Positions 1-7,504 of a stretch of DNA of 40,288 nucleotides are shown here, one piece after another; the stretch's first letter is position 1, and each line of letters begins with the position of its first letter. The notes under the pieces were generated by a model that made no database searches, was not told the origin of the DNA, and saw only the letters and a list, made by a program, of their open reading frames with translations. Location of the stretch: the NCBI GenBank assembly GCA_944359725.1, contig CALVSY010000012.1, positions 1 to 40,288 of the forward strand, in the 5' to 3' direction. The translations under genes and the position numbers were made by a program. Source of the DNA: an uncultured Bacilli bacterium (GTDB lineage Bacteria; Bacillota_I; Bacilli_A; RF39; UBA660).

Positions 1-386
1 TATGCTACTTTAAACTCTAAGTATTTTTCTTGCTCTTCTGTAAGTGTTGGAACAACTATGTTTGATATTTCTGCATCTATACTTCCTTCGTTTACTAAGT
101 CTACGTTATATACTACTTTATCTTTTGGATTGTTTAATGTTACGTTTATTCCATCTATTCTTACTTTATCATCTTCGTTTATAATTGGTTTTTCGTTTTC
201 TATAGCTTCTCCACTTATTTGTGCTTCTCCTAAGTTATCAAAGTGAATATTCCAAGTTGCGGCATCTACGTTTGCGCTTCCATTTATCGTTAGGTTTTGT
301 GATAATGCTGCAAAGGCAACCGTTAGTCCTATTACTGCTACTATTAAAACTATCATTGTTATTTTCTTTGTTCTATCTTTTTCCAC
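1..386 (-). CDS. Secreted/surface protein, 5' part only (runs off left edge)
   Basis: About 128 residues are visible; the rest lies beyond the left edge. The N-terminus has a basic stretch (VEKDRTKK), then one hydrophobic segment (ITMIVLIVAVIGLTVAFAAL). An extracellular-looking beta-rich region follows, with NLTINGSANVDAATWNIHF and a motif of Ig-like or TasA/camelysin-like surface proteins (ITLNNP... VVYNVDLVNEGS). The start is GTG at 386: a stop codon lies two codons upstream in frame, and AAGGTG sits at Shine-Dalgarno distance. Such proteins with an FAALS-type signal are common on the surface of gut Bacilli. Export and surface location are inferred; the exact family is not recognised. Confidence 0.6.
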   Translation of the reverse strand, partial: MEKDRTKKITMIVLIVAVIGLTVAFAALSQNLTINGSANVDAATWNIHFDNLGEAQISGEAIENEKPIINEDDKVRIDGINVTLNNPKDKVVYNVDLVNEGSIDAEISNIVVPTLTEEQEKYLEFKVA

Positions 387-487
387 TTCTTACACCTTCT
401 TATCTTTTTCTATCTTAATTTTATATTATCATAATCTTATTTTAAATTCAATTTCTTTTATTAGTATGTGTAAATATACGTTTTATA

Positions 488-516
488 TTGATATTATTTT
501 TATTTTTGGATATAAT
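488..516 (+). promoter_or_regulatory. Sigma-A promoter of the antitoxin-like RNA
   Basis: TTGATA (488-493) and TATAAT (511-516) are separated by exactly 17 bp. Transcription would start near 523 and run rightward into the hairpin at 571-615. No plausible coding frame follows, so the product is probably a small RNA. Confidence 0.75.
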
Positions 517-522
517 AAAAGT

Positions 523-620
523 AGAAAGAGCAACCTAAAAAGGTTAGTCTGCTTTCCTTAAAATGGTTTAAGAAAAAGCATACTTACCCACCAAATAGTT
601 AAGTATGCTTTTTCTTTTAT
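523..620 (+). ncRNA. Putative antitoxin RNA convergent with the small toxin gene
   Basis: About 96 nt from the promoter at 488-516 to the T-tract after the hairpin at 571-615. It contains a small stem-loop (AACCT...AGGTT at about 533-546) followed by TCTGCTTTCC. The same elements (AACCT...AGGTT, then GCTTTCC) recur in the leader of the opposing peptide mRNA. The two RNAs would share the terminator region as a complementary overlap and could pair through the self-complementary AACCT/AGGTT stems. This layout resembles the pAD1 par (Fst) family of type I toxin-antitoxin loci. Function is inferred from architecture only. Confidence 0.5.
571..615. terminator. Bidirectional terminator of the toxin-antitoxin-like locus
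   Basis: A perfect 16-bp stem (571-586 with 600-615) encloses a 13-nt loop and is flanked by T-rich runs on both strands. It would terminate the rightward RNA and the leftward peptide mRNA. Confidence 0.8.
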
Positions 621-697
621 ATTTTAAATATTAGTATCACTAATAATAAAATTAAAAGGATTACTACTACTTTAAGAAACTTCATTTCTTGTTTCAT
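617..697 (-). CDS. 26-residue hydrophobic peptide, candidate type I toxin
   Basis: The frame starts with ATG at 697 and ends with TAA at 617-619. It begins MKQEMKFLKVV and continues as an almost unbroken Val/Ile/Leu helix, ending LVILIFKI. AAAGGGGG at 707-714 is a strong Shine-Dalgarno at 9 nt. Two further in-frame ATGs (703, 706) lie too close to that site. One short membrane helix with a few basic residues is typical of Fst-, Ibs- and Ldr-type type I toxins, which depolarise the membrane. The leader forms a hairpin (ATTCTT/AAGAAT, extended by CTTTC/GAAAG) reaching into the ribosome site, a usual way such mRNAs are kept silent. No homologue is recognised; toxicity is inferred. Confidence 0.55.
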   Translation of the reverse strand: MKQEMKFLKVVVILLILLLVILIFKI

Positions 698-820
698 AGG
701 CATCATCCCCCTTTCATTCTTTTCAAGAATAAATGAGGAAAGCATATCTAACCTTTGGTCTTAGGTTACTCTCACATTAATTATTAACCATAATTTTTAA
801 AATTCCCCTAAAAATAACAA

Positions 821-846
821 AAAAGTGATAAAATTTTATCACTTTT
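821..846 (-). terminator. Terminator of the natA-natB end
   Basis: Perfect palindrome AAAAGTGATAAAA / TTTTATCACTTTT (821-833 with 834-846). It overlaps the stop codon of the permease gene at 839 and has a T-rich right arm on the minus strand. Confidence 0.6.
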
Positions 847-2155
847 CTTTAATCGCTTTAAACATTTTTTTCCATAAATTAGACTCTGAATAATTAAGTA
901 TTCCAACTTTATATATTTTAAGTCCATACTTAATTAATAAGTAATCTAAAAGTGCTAATAAAACGATTGATATTATAACAACACCAACACCTATTTCTCC
1001 TGATATCAAAAGACTTGGTGCCAGTGATATCGAAATAAGCGGGATGCACGCTACTATTTTTATGAATAAAGATCCTGGGAATGCTGCTGATAAAAATATT
1101 AAATAATAACCAATTACACTAATTACTAAAAGCGGTGTTTGTAGTTGTTGGAAGTTTTCCATGTTAGTTGTAATTGATGCAAGTATTCCTGCTAAAAGTG
1201 AATATGCTAAGAAGCTTAACACGAATAAAATTACTATTAACGGAATTATGTATCCTAATTTATCTACTATGCCTCCGTTTGCTAGTGAAGAGGCAATTTC
1301 ATTTAAATCTAAAGAAGAAGCAACATCTTTAACCAGTGACTCATTTGGTACGGTAGTAAGTTTTCTTATTAAAAGACCAATACCTGCATAAACAATAAGT
1401 AAAAAGCCTTGTAATAAAACAAATATGTTACTTGCTATAACCTTAGAGAAAAAGTGTGCTTTAGCAGATACGTTACCAATTATTATCTCCATTCCACGAG
1501 TTGATTTTTCTTCGTTTATCTCTGCTCCTATCATTTGTACTAAAAATACGATTAACATGAAACAAGGAAGCACGATAATCATTGATAAAACTGATAATAT
1601 CATCTTGGATTGTTCTTCGTCTTTTGTTTTATCTTCGTTTAAGAAGCTTCTTTTAACAGTTACTTCTTTAGATATTTTTGCAAGCTCATTTTTATCAATA
1701 TTGGAGTTTTCTAAAGCAATACTTTGCTTAACGGTGTTTAACGAGGTTATAATAGCTTGATATTTTACGGTATCAACGTATGAATCCGTTATGAAATCAA
1801 CTTTAAATACGTTATTACTATCCTCGTTTAAAACAAGTAAAATATCATCTTTTCCTTCTATTTTTTTCTTTGCCTTTTTTTCACTTTCTTCTTTAGTTAT
1901 TTTTATTTTAGAGTCCGTTAAATAACTTTGAACCCCTTTTAAGCCTTCTTTTACTTCTTCGTAATATCCAGCATTATCAACGATTCTTATTTTAACATCA
2001 TCATTAAAATCACCACCGAAAAACTTAACGATGGAATCGATGTTAACCAAACCTACAATTACTATTAAAACAATTATGTTAGCGACTAAAAACCATTTGT
2101 TTTTAAGCTTTTTTGAAAGACTATACTTAGTTAAAAACTTAAACTTATTTTCCAT
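839..2155 (-). CDS. natB: ABC-2 type exporter permease (NatB-like)
   Basis: Membrane subunit of an ABC exporter, about 438 residues. One helix lies near the N-terminus (FLVANIIVLIVIVGLVN). A large extracytoplasmic domain of about 150 residues follows, then five or six helices clustered in the C-terminal half. This layout matches the NatB/ABC-2 family (PF12698). The ATPase partner is immediately upstream and overlaps by 11 bp, so translation is probably coupled. I chose ATG 2155 over GTG 2164 because AGGTG then lies 6 nt upstream. The stop is TGA, evidence for the standard genetic code. Sodium export is only a family-level guess; many relatives export drugs or peptides. Confidence 0.75.
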   Translation of the reverse strand: MENKFKFLTKYSLSKKLKNKWFLVANIIVLIVIVGLVNIDSIVKFFGGDFNDDVKIRIVDNAGYYEEVKEGLKGVQSYLTDSKIKITKEESEKKAKKKIEGKDDILLVLNEDSNNVFKVDFITDSYVDTVKYQAIITSLNTVKQSIALENSNIDKNELAKISKEVTVKRSFLNEDKTKDEEQSKMILSVLSMIIVLPCFMLIVFLVQMIGAEINEEKSTRGMEIIIGNVSAKAHFFSKVIASNIFVLLQGFLLIVYAGIGLLIRKLTTVPNESLVKDVASSLDLNEIASSLANGGIVDKLGYIIPLIVILFVLSFLAYSLLAGILASITTNMENFQQLQTPLLVISVIGYYLIFLSAAFPGSLFIKIVACIPLISISLAPSLLISGEIGVGVVIISIVLLALLDYLLIKYGLKIYKVGILNYSESNLWKKMFKAIKEK

Positions 2156-3044
2156 ATGCTTCACCTACTTTACTTACGAATATTTCCTCTAGGGAAGGCT
2201 CTTCTAGTGAAAATTTTGTTATGTTATCTTTTGTCTTTAAATAATTAAATACGTTTTTATAATAGCTTTCATCTTTTATCGTAACTTCATAGCATGATGC
2301 GGTTTTAATAGCGTTTGTAACACCATCTATTTTCTTTAATTCGTTTATTTTAACATCGCCCTCAATTATTACCTTTTTTATTTTATAATCTTTTTTAATA
2401 TCTTTTAAATAACCTTCTAAAACTGATTTTCCTCTTACTAAAATAACTAGCTTTTCACAAAAAAGTTCTACGTGATCCATTCTGTGAGAAGAAAATATGA
2501 TTGACGTTCCTTTTTCTTTAAGTTCTAATATAACGCTTTTAAAAAGCTCTATGTTAATTGGATCAAGTCCTGAAAAAGGCTCATCTAGTATTAATAATTC
2601 TGGTTCGTTTATGATTGCTGATATAAACTGAACTTTCTGCTGGTTACCTTTTGATAAAGTGTTTATTTTTCTTTCTTTATATTCTTCTATTTCAAATTTT
2701 TTTAACAGCTTGTCCAATCTTTTTAAAATAGTTTCTTCATCAAGTGATTTTAAAGCACCATAAAAAAGCATTTGTTCTTTTACGGTAAGTTTGGTAAGAA
2801 GGCTTCTTTCTTCCGTTAAGAAGCCTATCTTATCTGTTATACTATAATCTATTTTCTTACCATTCCAAGTAATTTCTCCTTTACTAGGACTAATTAGGTT
2901 CATAATCATTCTAAAAGTCGTTGTTTTACCAGCTCCATTAACTCCTAGAAGACCAAATATCTCGCCTTTTTTTACCTCAAAAGACAAATTATCAACGGCC
3001 TTAAAATCATCGTAATATTTAGTTACACCATCTACTTTAAGCAT
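2145..3044 (-). CDS. natA: ABC transporter ATP-binding protein (NatA-like)
   Basis: Cytoplasmic ATPase of the exporter with the downstream permease, 299 residues. It shows Walker A (GVNGAGKTTT), a signature motif (LSKGNQQKVQ), Walker B with the catalytic Glu (LLILDEPFSGLDP) and the switch His (SSHRMDHVE). The last 80 residues fit the C-terminal extension (DUF4162-like) of the NatA/YhaQ group. The start ATG follows AAGGAGG by 6 nt and overlaps the end of the upstream peptidase gene by 8 bp. The gene therefore belongs to the deoD-yfmF-yfmH-natA-natB run. Confidence 0.9.
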   Translation of the reverse strand: MLKVDGVTKYYDDFKAVDNLSFEVKKGEIFGLLGVNGAGKTTTFRMIMNLISPSKGEITWNGKKIDYSITDKIGFLTEERSLLTKLTVKEQMLFYGALKSLDEETILKRLDKLLKKFEIEEYKERKINTLSKGNQQKVQFISAIINEPELLILDEPFSGLDPINIELFKSVILELKEKGTSIIFSSHRMDHVELFCEKLVILVRGKSVLEGYLKDIKKDYKIKKVIIEGDVKINELKKIDGVTNAIKTASCYEVTIKDESYYKNVFNYLKTKDNITKFSLEEPSLEEIFVSKVGEAYGK

Positions 3045-4332
3045 TATTTACCTCCTTACCACTGGTAACATAAATAACTGATTTATTGCTAAAATCAAGT
3101 TTTTTTACGTCATTTATAAATTTATCATAAGTGTAATTATTATAAAAATCATATACATCAGGCAAGAACTCTCCGTAATTTATTATGTGGCTATATATAA
3201 CGTTTGCAACCTTACTTGGAGAATCATAAGTTTTAACAATGGATGAAATATAAGCCTTTTTATAAAGTTCAAACATCTTTTTATCATAGTTTTCATCTTT
3301 TAATTTTTTATCTAATTCTTTTACAAATCTTTCTTTATCTAAAACATCTGCATCAAACATAAGCAAAACAACGTTTCCAAAACTAGAATAGTTCGCGGAT
3401 AAATCAGACTTTATAATTTTTTCATCTCTTAAATACTTAGAAAAAGATGAAGTAGATGAAAACTTAATATCTAATATCATGGAAAAGATCATTAAAATAG
3501 ATAGTAAGTCATATCCTTTAGATTTTGGAAAAACGAATTTATAACAAACGCTTATTCTTGGGGTTGATACGTTTTTATAACACTCTTCATACTCTTTATA
3601 AACCTGTTTTGGTTCGTTAAAATCCTTTAATAATATTTCATCTTGTTTTTGATACTCTCTTTTACTTTGATTATCTTTAATTAACTTTAAGGTTTCTTCT
3701 ATATCAATATCGCCTGCTACAACCAAAGTCATGTTTGATGGGTTATAAAACGTATTATAGCATTCGTATAAATCCTCTTTTGTTATTTTTCTTACGTTTT
3801 TACTATCTCCTATAACACTATACTTATTATTATCATATATAAGGGTATTATAAAAATCCTTATCATATATAAATCTTATTACACTATCATTGGTCATGTT
3901 TATTTCTTGCTCTATTATTCCTTTTTCTTTTTCTACGTTATCAATAGTAAAATAAGGACTTCCAACAAAGTCTAACAAAAGGTTTAGACACTCGTTAAAA
4001 TAATTAGAACACGTAAAATAATAACACGTTTCTTTTCTTGTTGTATAAGCATTTACGTTTGCACCATACTTTTCAAACTTAGTAAAAGTATTTTCATTAT
4101 CACTATTTTCAAATAATTTATGTTCTAAAAAGTGTGCGATACCAAGTGGAAATGATTTTATTTTATCCTTTCCTATCGGTCTAAAATCATTGTAAGATGA
4201 ACCATACTTAGTAACAAAAAAAGCATTTTTCTTATTAAAACCTTCTTTTTTGTATAAATAAACGTTAAGTCCGTTTTCTAAAGTTTCGTGATATATTACT
4301 TCTCCTATTTTTGAAACTTTAATCTCTTCCAT
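3037..4332 (-). CDS. yfmH: M16 zinc peptidase, YfmH/YmfH type
   Basis: About 431 residues. The inverted zinc motif HFLEH is at residues 67-71 and the third ligand is probably in GIIEQEINM some 75 residues later, so this is the catalytically competent member of the pair. The C-terminal half is the second M16 lobe. In Bacillus subtilis the orthologous YmfF/YmfH pair is linked to 5-aminopentanol modification of elongation factor P, and the pair lies just downstream of spoIIIE, as here in loose form. ATG 4332 is preferred over GTG 4341 because AAGGAAGGTG then sits at normal spacing. The start overlaps the stop of yfmF by 14 bp. Role is by homology; EF-P itself is not in the window. Confidence 0.85.
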   Translation of the reverse strand: MEEIKVSKIGEVIYHETLENGLNVYLYKKEGFNKKNAFFVTKYGSSYNDFRPIGKDKIKSFPLGIAHFLEHKLFENSDNENTFTKFEKYGANVNAYTTRKETCYYFTCSNYFNECLNLLLDFVGSPYFTIDNVEKEKGIIEQEINMTNDSVIRFIYDKDFYNTLIYDNNKYSVIGDSKNVRKITKEDLYECYNTFYNPSNMTLVVAGDIDIEETLKLIKDNQSKREYQKQDEILLKDFNEPKQVYKEYEECYKNVSTPRISVCYKFVFPKSKGYDLLSILMIFSMILDIKFSSTSSFSKYLRDEKIIKSDLSANYSSFGNVVLLMFDADVLDKERFVKELDKKLKDENYDKKMFELYKKAYISSIVKTYDSPSKVANVIYSHIINYGEFLPDVYDFYNNYTYDKFINDVKKLDFSNKSVIYVTSGKEVNNA

Positions 4333-5575
4333 CTTTTTCACCTTCCTTTAGAAAATAACTTAATTTTAAAGCAACTTTTTTATTTATGCTTTCTACTTCT
4401 TCTTTTGTTACTTCATTTATTTTTTTTATAAACTCATCTATGTTTGGCAAATCATACATAACTTCAATATGATATCTTGATGCTAGGTTTTCTATATAAT
4501 CCCCAGATTCTAAAAGTGATGATATAAACTCTTTTTTAGCAGCTTCTAATTCTTCGTTAGTTATCTTATCCATCTTTTTTAGCTCTTCTTTTATTATTTT
4601 TAATGATTTTTCATAATTTTCTTTTTCTATACCCGTAATTATTTCAAGTAAGTTATCATCTTTTTCTAACCTTGCAAAACAATAATACGCAAGTGAGTTT
4701 TTTTCTCTTACGTTATCAAATAACCTAGAGTTTCCGGATCCTCCTAAAATTATACGATATAAAGGCATTACGTAATTAAGTTCGTAAGCATTCATATTTT
4801 TTAAATAACAAACTAAGTATAAAACGTTTTGAGTGCCATACCCGGTTTCTTTGATATCTTTATAGCTAGCGTTTAAATCATCATTACTAATGTATAAGTC
4901 TTTATCAAACTCTTTATTATTCTTTATTTTATTTACGATATCATTAAAGGCATTTTCATCTTCTATATTTCCAACGATAATTAAACTTACGTTTGAGTTA
5001 TTAATCATATCTTTATAATAATCATATAAAGATTCTTTTGTTATGCTATTTAAAACGTCCATATCCTTATCAAAGGTATATGCCATGTTTTGATCTAAAC
5101 ATTTAAGCATTCTTTCTTCAGCATAAGACCTTTGATTTTCTTTTCTTTTTTCTATGGATAATTTTAATCTTTCATAGTTGGTTTTAAAACTTTCTTCATC
5201 AAATCCATCACCATTAACATTTGGATTAAACACTATTTCACAAAAAGTATCTAATACGTTTTTTAAATTATCTTCCTTAGTATACTTATCTTCTAGTGTA
5301 CTAAAATTAAATCTATTAAAATAATAATTACCTATTCTTGCGTTTTCAGCGCTGTAATACGCATCATAATTTTCTAAAGTATTAATGTTTAATTTTTCAT
5401 TAGTGTTATATTTTTTAGTACTTTCCATTAACACGTTTCTTAAAAGTGCACCATAAGTCATTTTTTCTTTAGTTACTATACTTTTAAAAATTAAGCTTCC
5501 ATAAATACTTTTAAACTTATTTGTTTTAATAAAAGTTACGTTAATACCATTTATTTTTTTATTAACAATCTTCAT
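4319..5575 (-). CDS. yfmF: M16 family protein without zinc motif, YfmF/YmfF type
   Basis: 418 residues with two M16-like lobes. The position corresponding to HxxEH reads LLRNVLMES, so no zinc site is present. That matches YmfF, the inactive partner of YmfH, and the two would form the usual M16 clam-shell heterodimer. The stretch AAKKEFISSLLES and the Arg/Tyr region LGGSGNSRLFDNVREKNSLAY are typical of the M16 substrate-binding lobe. The start ATG is preceded by AAAGGAGGAG. A TATACT -10 box lies about 25 bp further up, so the peptidase/exporter genes may have their own promoter besides any read-through from deoD, which ends 47 bp upstream. Confidence 0.85.
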   Translation of the reverse strand: MKIVNKKINGINVTFIKTNKFKSIYGSLIFKSIVTKEKMTYGALLRNVLMESTKKYNTNEKLNINTLENYDAYYSAENARIGNYYFNRFNFSTLEDKYTKEDNLKNVLDTFCEIVFNPNVNGDGFDEESFKTNYERLKLSIEKRKENQRSYAEERMLKCLDQNMAYTFDKDMDVLNSITKESLYDYYKDMINNSNVSLIIVGNIEDENAFNDIVNKIKNNKEFDKDLYISNDDLNASYKDIKETGYGTQNVLYLVCYLKNMNAYELNYVMPLYRIILGGSGNSRLFDNVREKNSLAYYCFARLEKDDNLLEIITGIEKENYEKSLKIIKEELKKMDKITNEELEAAKKEFISSLLESGDYIENLASRYHIEVMYDLPNIDEFIKKINEVTKEEVESINKKVALKLSYFLKEGEKDGRD

Positions 5576-5622
5576 GTTTCTCCTCCTTTTGTTAGTATAA
5601 CCATAGTATTAAAACATAAACA

Positions 5623-6333
5623 TTATAATAATAAAGAAGTATCTAATGCTAACTCAATCATCTCATTAAACCCATTTTGTCTATCTAAACTAGAAAGTTC
5701 CTCTTTAGTTAAAAGACTATTTGAAACCGTTAAAATACATGATGCGTTTTTATGCAAGTATTTTGCGTTTTTAAATAAAGCAAAAGTTTCCATTTCGATT
5801 AAAGAGCAACCATATTTTTCATGTATTTCACGTATGTTTTCCGTTTCGTTATAATAAGCATCACTGTTATACACATCTAAAAGTGTTAAGTTAATATTTT
5901 TTTCTTTAGCGGTCTTAATTATTTTATCATTTAAATAACTACTACTTTCCATTACGTTACTATCATCATTATCAAGTACTTTAGCATAACTAGATGAAGA
6001 ATAAGTTTTTCTTGTAAGAGCAACACTTCTTATTTTTACATCAGGATTTATAGTGCCTGCTGATCCTATTCTTATTATGTTATCAACATCATAAAACTTA
6101 AATAACTCATATGAGTATATTCCTGCTGATGCATTACCCATACCATGCGCCATAACGCTCACTTTTTTACCTTTATAAAAACCAGTATAAGCATACATTG
6201 CTCTTACGCCATTAACAAGCTTATAATCATCAAGAAAATTTTCTGCGATATATTTAGCTCTTAGCGGATCTCCTGGCATTATTACCGTTTTAGCAATATT
6301 CTCTTTTTTAGCTTCATTATGCACCGTTGGCAC
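5623..6333 (-). CDS. deoD: Purine-nucleoside phosphorylase (hexameric, DeoD type)
   Basis: Phosphorolysis of purine (deoxy)nucleosides to base and (deoxy)ribose-1-phosphate, a cytoplasmic salvage step. The protein shows the phosphate site MPGDPLRAKYIAE, then GVRAMYAYTGFYKG, HGMGNASAGIYSYEL, RIGSAGTI and the late purine/ribose motif SLIEMETFALF. An ATG at 6342 would overlap its own AAGGAG. GTG at 6333 sits 9 nt from that site and gives an N-terminus (xPTVHNEAKK) that lines up with E. coli DeoD (MATPHINAEMG), so GTG is chosen. A TATAAT with TG extension on the minus strand (6359-6364) is a good -10. Confidence 0.9.
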   Translation of the reverse strand: MPTVHNEAKKENIAKTVIMPGDPLRAKYIAENFLDDYKLVNGVRAMYAYTGFYKGKKVSVMAHGMGNASAGIYSYELFKFYDVDNIIRIGSAGTINPDVKIRSVALTRKTYSSSSYAKVLDNDDSNVMESSSYLNDKIIKTAKEKNINLTLLDVYNSDAYYNETENIREIHEKYGCSLIEMETFALFKNAKYLHKNASCILTVSNSLLTKEELSSLDRQNGFNEMIELALDTSLLL

Positions 6334-6374
6334 GACTATCATCTCCTTATATAAAAATATTATATCATAAACGA

Positions 6375-6402
6375 TTGATTAATTTATATTTTATGATAAA
6401 AT
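6375..6402 (+). promoter_or_regulatory. Promoter of the HExxH protein gene
   Basis: TTGATT (6375-6380), a 16-bp spacer and TAAAAT (6397-6402), about 24 bp before the ATG at 6427. It is divergent from the deoD promoter in the same gap. Confidence 0.5.
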
Positions 6403-6426
6403 ATTTTACCAGCTGGATGTGATTTT

Positions 6427-7482
6427 ATGAGTAAATTATATAAATGGTATAAAAAAGATTTGATAAGGCAATTATTTGCATTAAAACGTGAAATTAAAGA
6501 AGAAATGTTTTCTGATGAACAAATGTTAATGCAAGAACATTATATATATGCTCTTGAAGATATGATAGTTTTAAACAAGTTTGAAGTTGGCCTATTAGAT
6601 AAATATCCTTATTTATTATTAACAGATAAAATGCTTAAAAAGACTATAGACGACGTTGTTAAAAATTGGTCAACAAAACACCAAAAAGACGTTATAAAAA
6701 CAAGCACAAATAAAATTTTACAACAAGATGATGAAGATTTTTTCACACTATTAAATCCACGTATTACAATAGATGAACAGATATTGTTAATTAAAAATGA
6801 GTTTTCTAAAACCCCAGAACTAAAAAAAGCTCACTATAAATTATTTAATCCTAACAACCACTTTCTTAAAATAACTAAAACTTTTGGAAAAGATGCATTT
6901 TGGCTAGTCAAAAATAATGGATACGTATCAAATAAAAACAATAATACAATCATAGATTTTTCCTGTTTATGTCATGAGGTTGGACATTATGATGAACTTA
7001 TTACTACTAATGGTGCAATCGATAAAAAAATAATTATGCACGATAAAATAAAACTAAATAATTATACAGAAGTATATAGTATTTTTTACGAATTAATATC
7101 CGCTTTCATTTTATATGATAATGGATATATAAATGATTACCAAGCATCACTACTTCTTAGTCATATTAAAGATGAAAACACTTATAACATAGAGTATTTT
7201 TTACTTGCAATGGATTATTCTAATCATAAAAACACTGATGTTAATCTTATAAGATTCATACCAAACAAGCTAAGTGACCTTTCCATGTATTATTATTCAT
7301 ATATTATTGCCGAAAAATTATTTAAAGAATACTTAAATGATAAAGAAAAAGCATTTTACCATTTAAATTATTTAATTAAAAATATTACGCCTAATAATGA
7401 AAAGAAAGTGTTGAAGTATTGTGATATTGATCTTTATAATTTTGATAATAAAACTATAAGTATTAAAAAAAGCAAGCGTTAA
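6427..7482 (+). CDS. Unrecognised protein with HExxH zinc-peptidase motif
   Basis: 351 residues with no signal peptide and no membrane segment. HEVGH at residues 183-187, in FSCLCHEVGHYDEL, is a zinc-peptidase motif. About 40 residues later EVYSIFYELISAF offers Glu residues as third ligand. The spacing and mostly helical sequence recall the C-terminal catalytic part of M3 (oligoendopeptidase F-like) enzymes, but the protein is much shorter and I cannot place it. Its Shine-Dalgarno is weak (GGATGTGAT). It is a single-gene unit with its own promoter and a terminator shared with ftsK. A cytoplasmic metallopeptidase is the best guess. Confidence 0.6.
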   Translation: MSKLYKWYKKDLIRQLFALKREIKEEMFSDEQMLMQEHYIYALEDMIVLNKFEVGLLDKYPYLLLTDKMLKKTIDDVVKNWSTKHQKDVIKTSTNKILQQDDEDFFTLLNPRITIDEQILLIKNEFSKTPELKKAHYKLFNPNNHFLKITKTFGKDAFWLVKNNGYVSNKNNNTIIDFSCLCHEVGHYDELITTNGAIDKKIIMHDKIKLNNYTEVYSIFYELISAFILYDNGYINDYQASLLLSHIKDENTYNIEYFLLAMDYSNHKNTDVNLIRFIPNKLSDLSMYYYSYIIAEKLFKEYLNDKEKAFYHLNYLIKNITPNNEKKVLKYCDIDLYNFDNKTISIKKSKR

Positions 7483-7504
7483 TTTTTTAACTCTTGCTTT
7501 TTTA
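7464..7504. terminator. Bidirectional terminator between the HExxH gene and ftsK
   Basis: Stem AGCAAG (7471-7476) with CTTGCT (7493-7498), plus an inner TTAA/TTAA pairing. A-runs lie on the left and T-runs on the right. It serves both convergent genes. Confidence 0.75.

Noticed and set aside
58..418. Plus-strand open frames at the left edge
   Set aside because: The minus strand holds a consistent secreted-protein start with signal, ribosome site and in-frame upstream stop; the plus frames are its shadows.
1161..1760. Plus-strand open frames opposite the NatB-like permease
   Set aside because: They mirror the coding bias of the permease gene and lack ribosome sites and known motifs.
839..2155. 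Mycoplasma-type code with TGA as tryptophan
   Set aside because: Several genes end in TGA exactly where the family ends, and Trp is encoded by TGG throughout.
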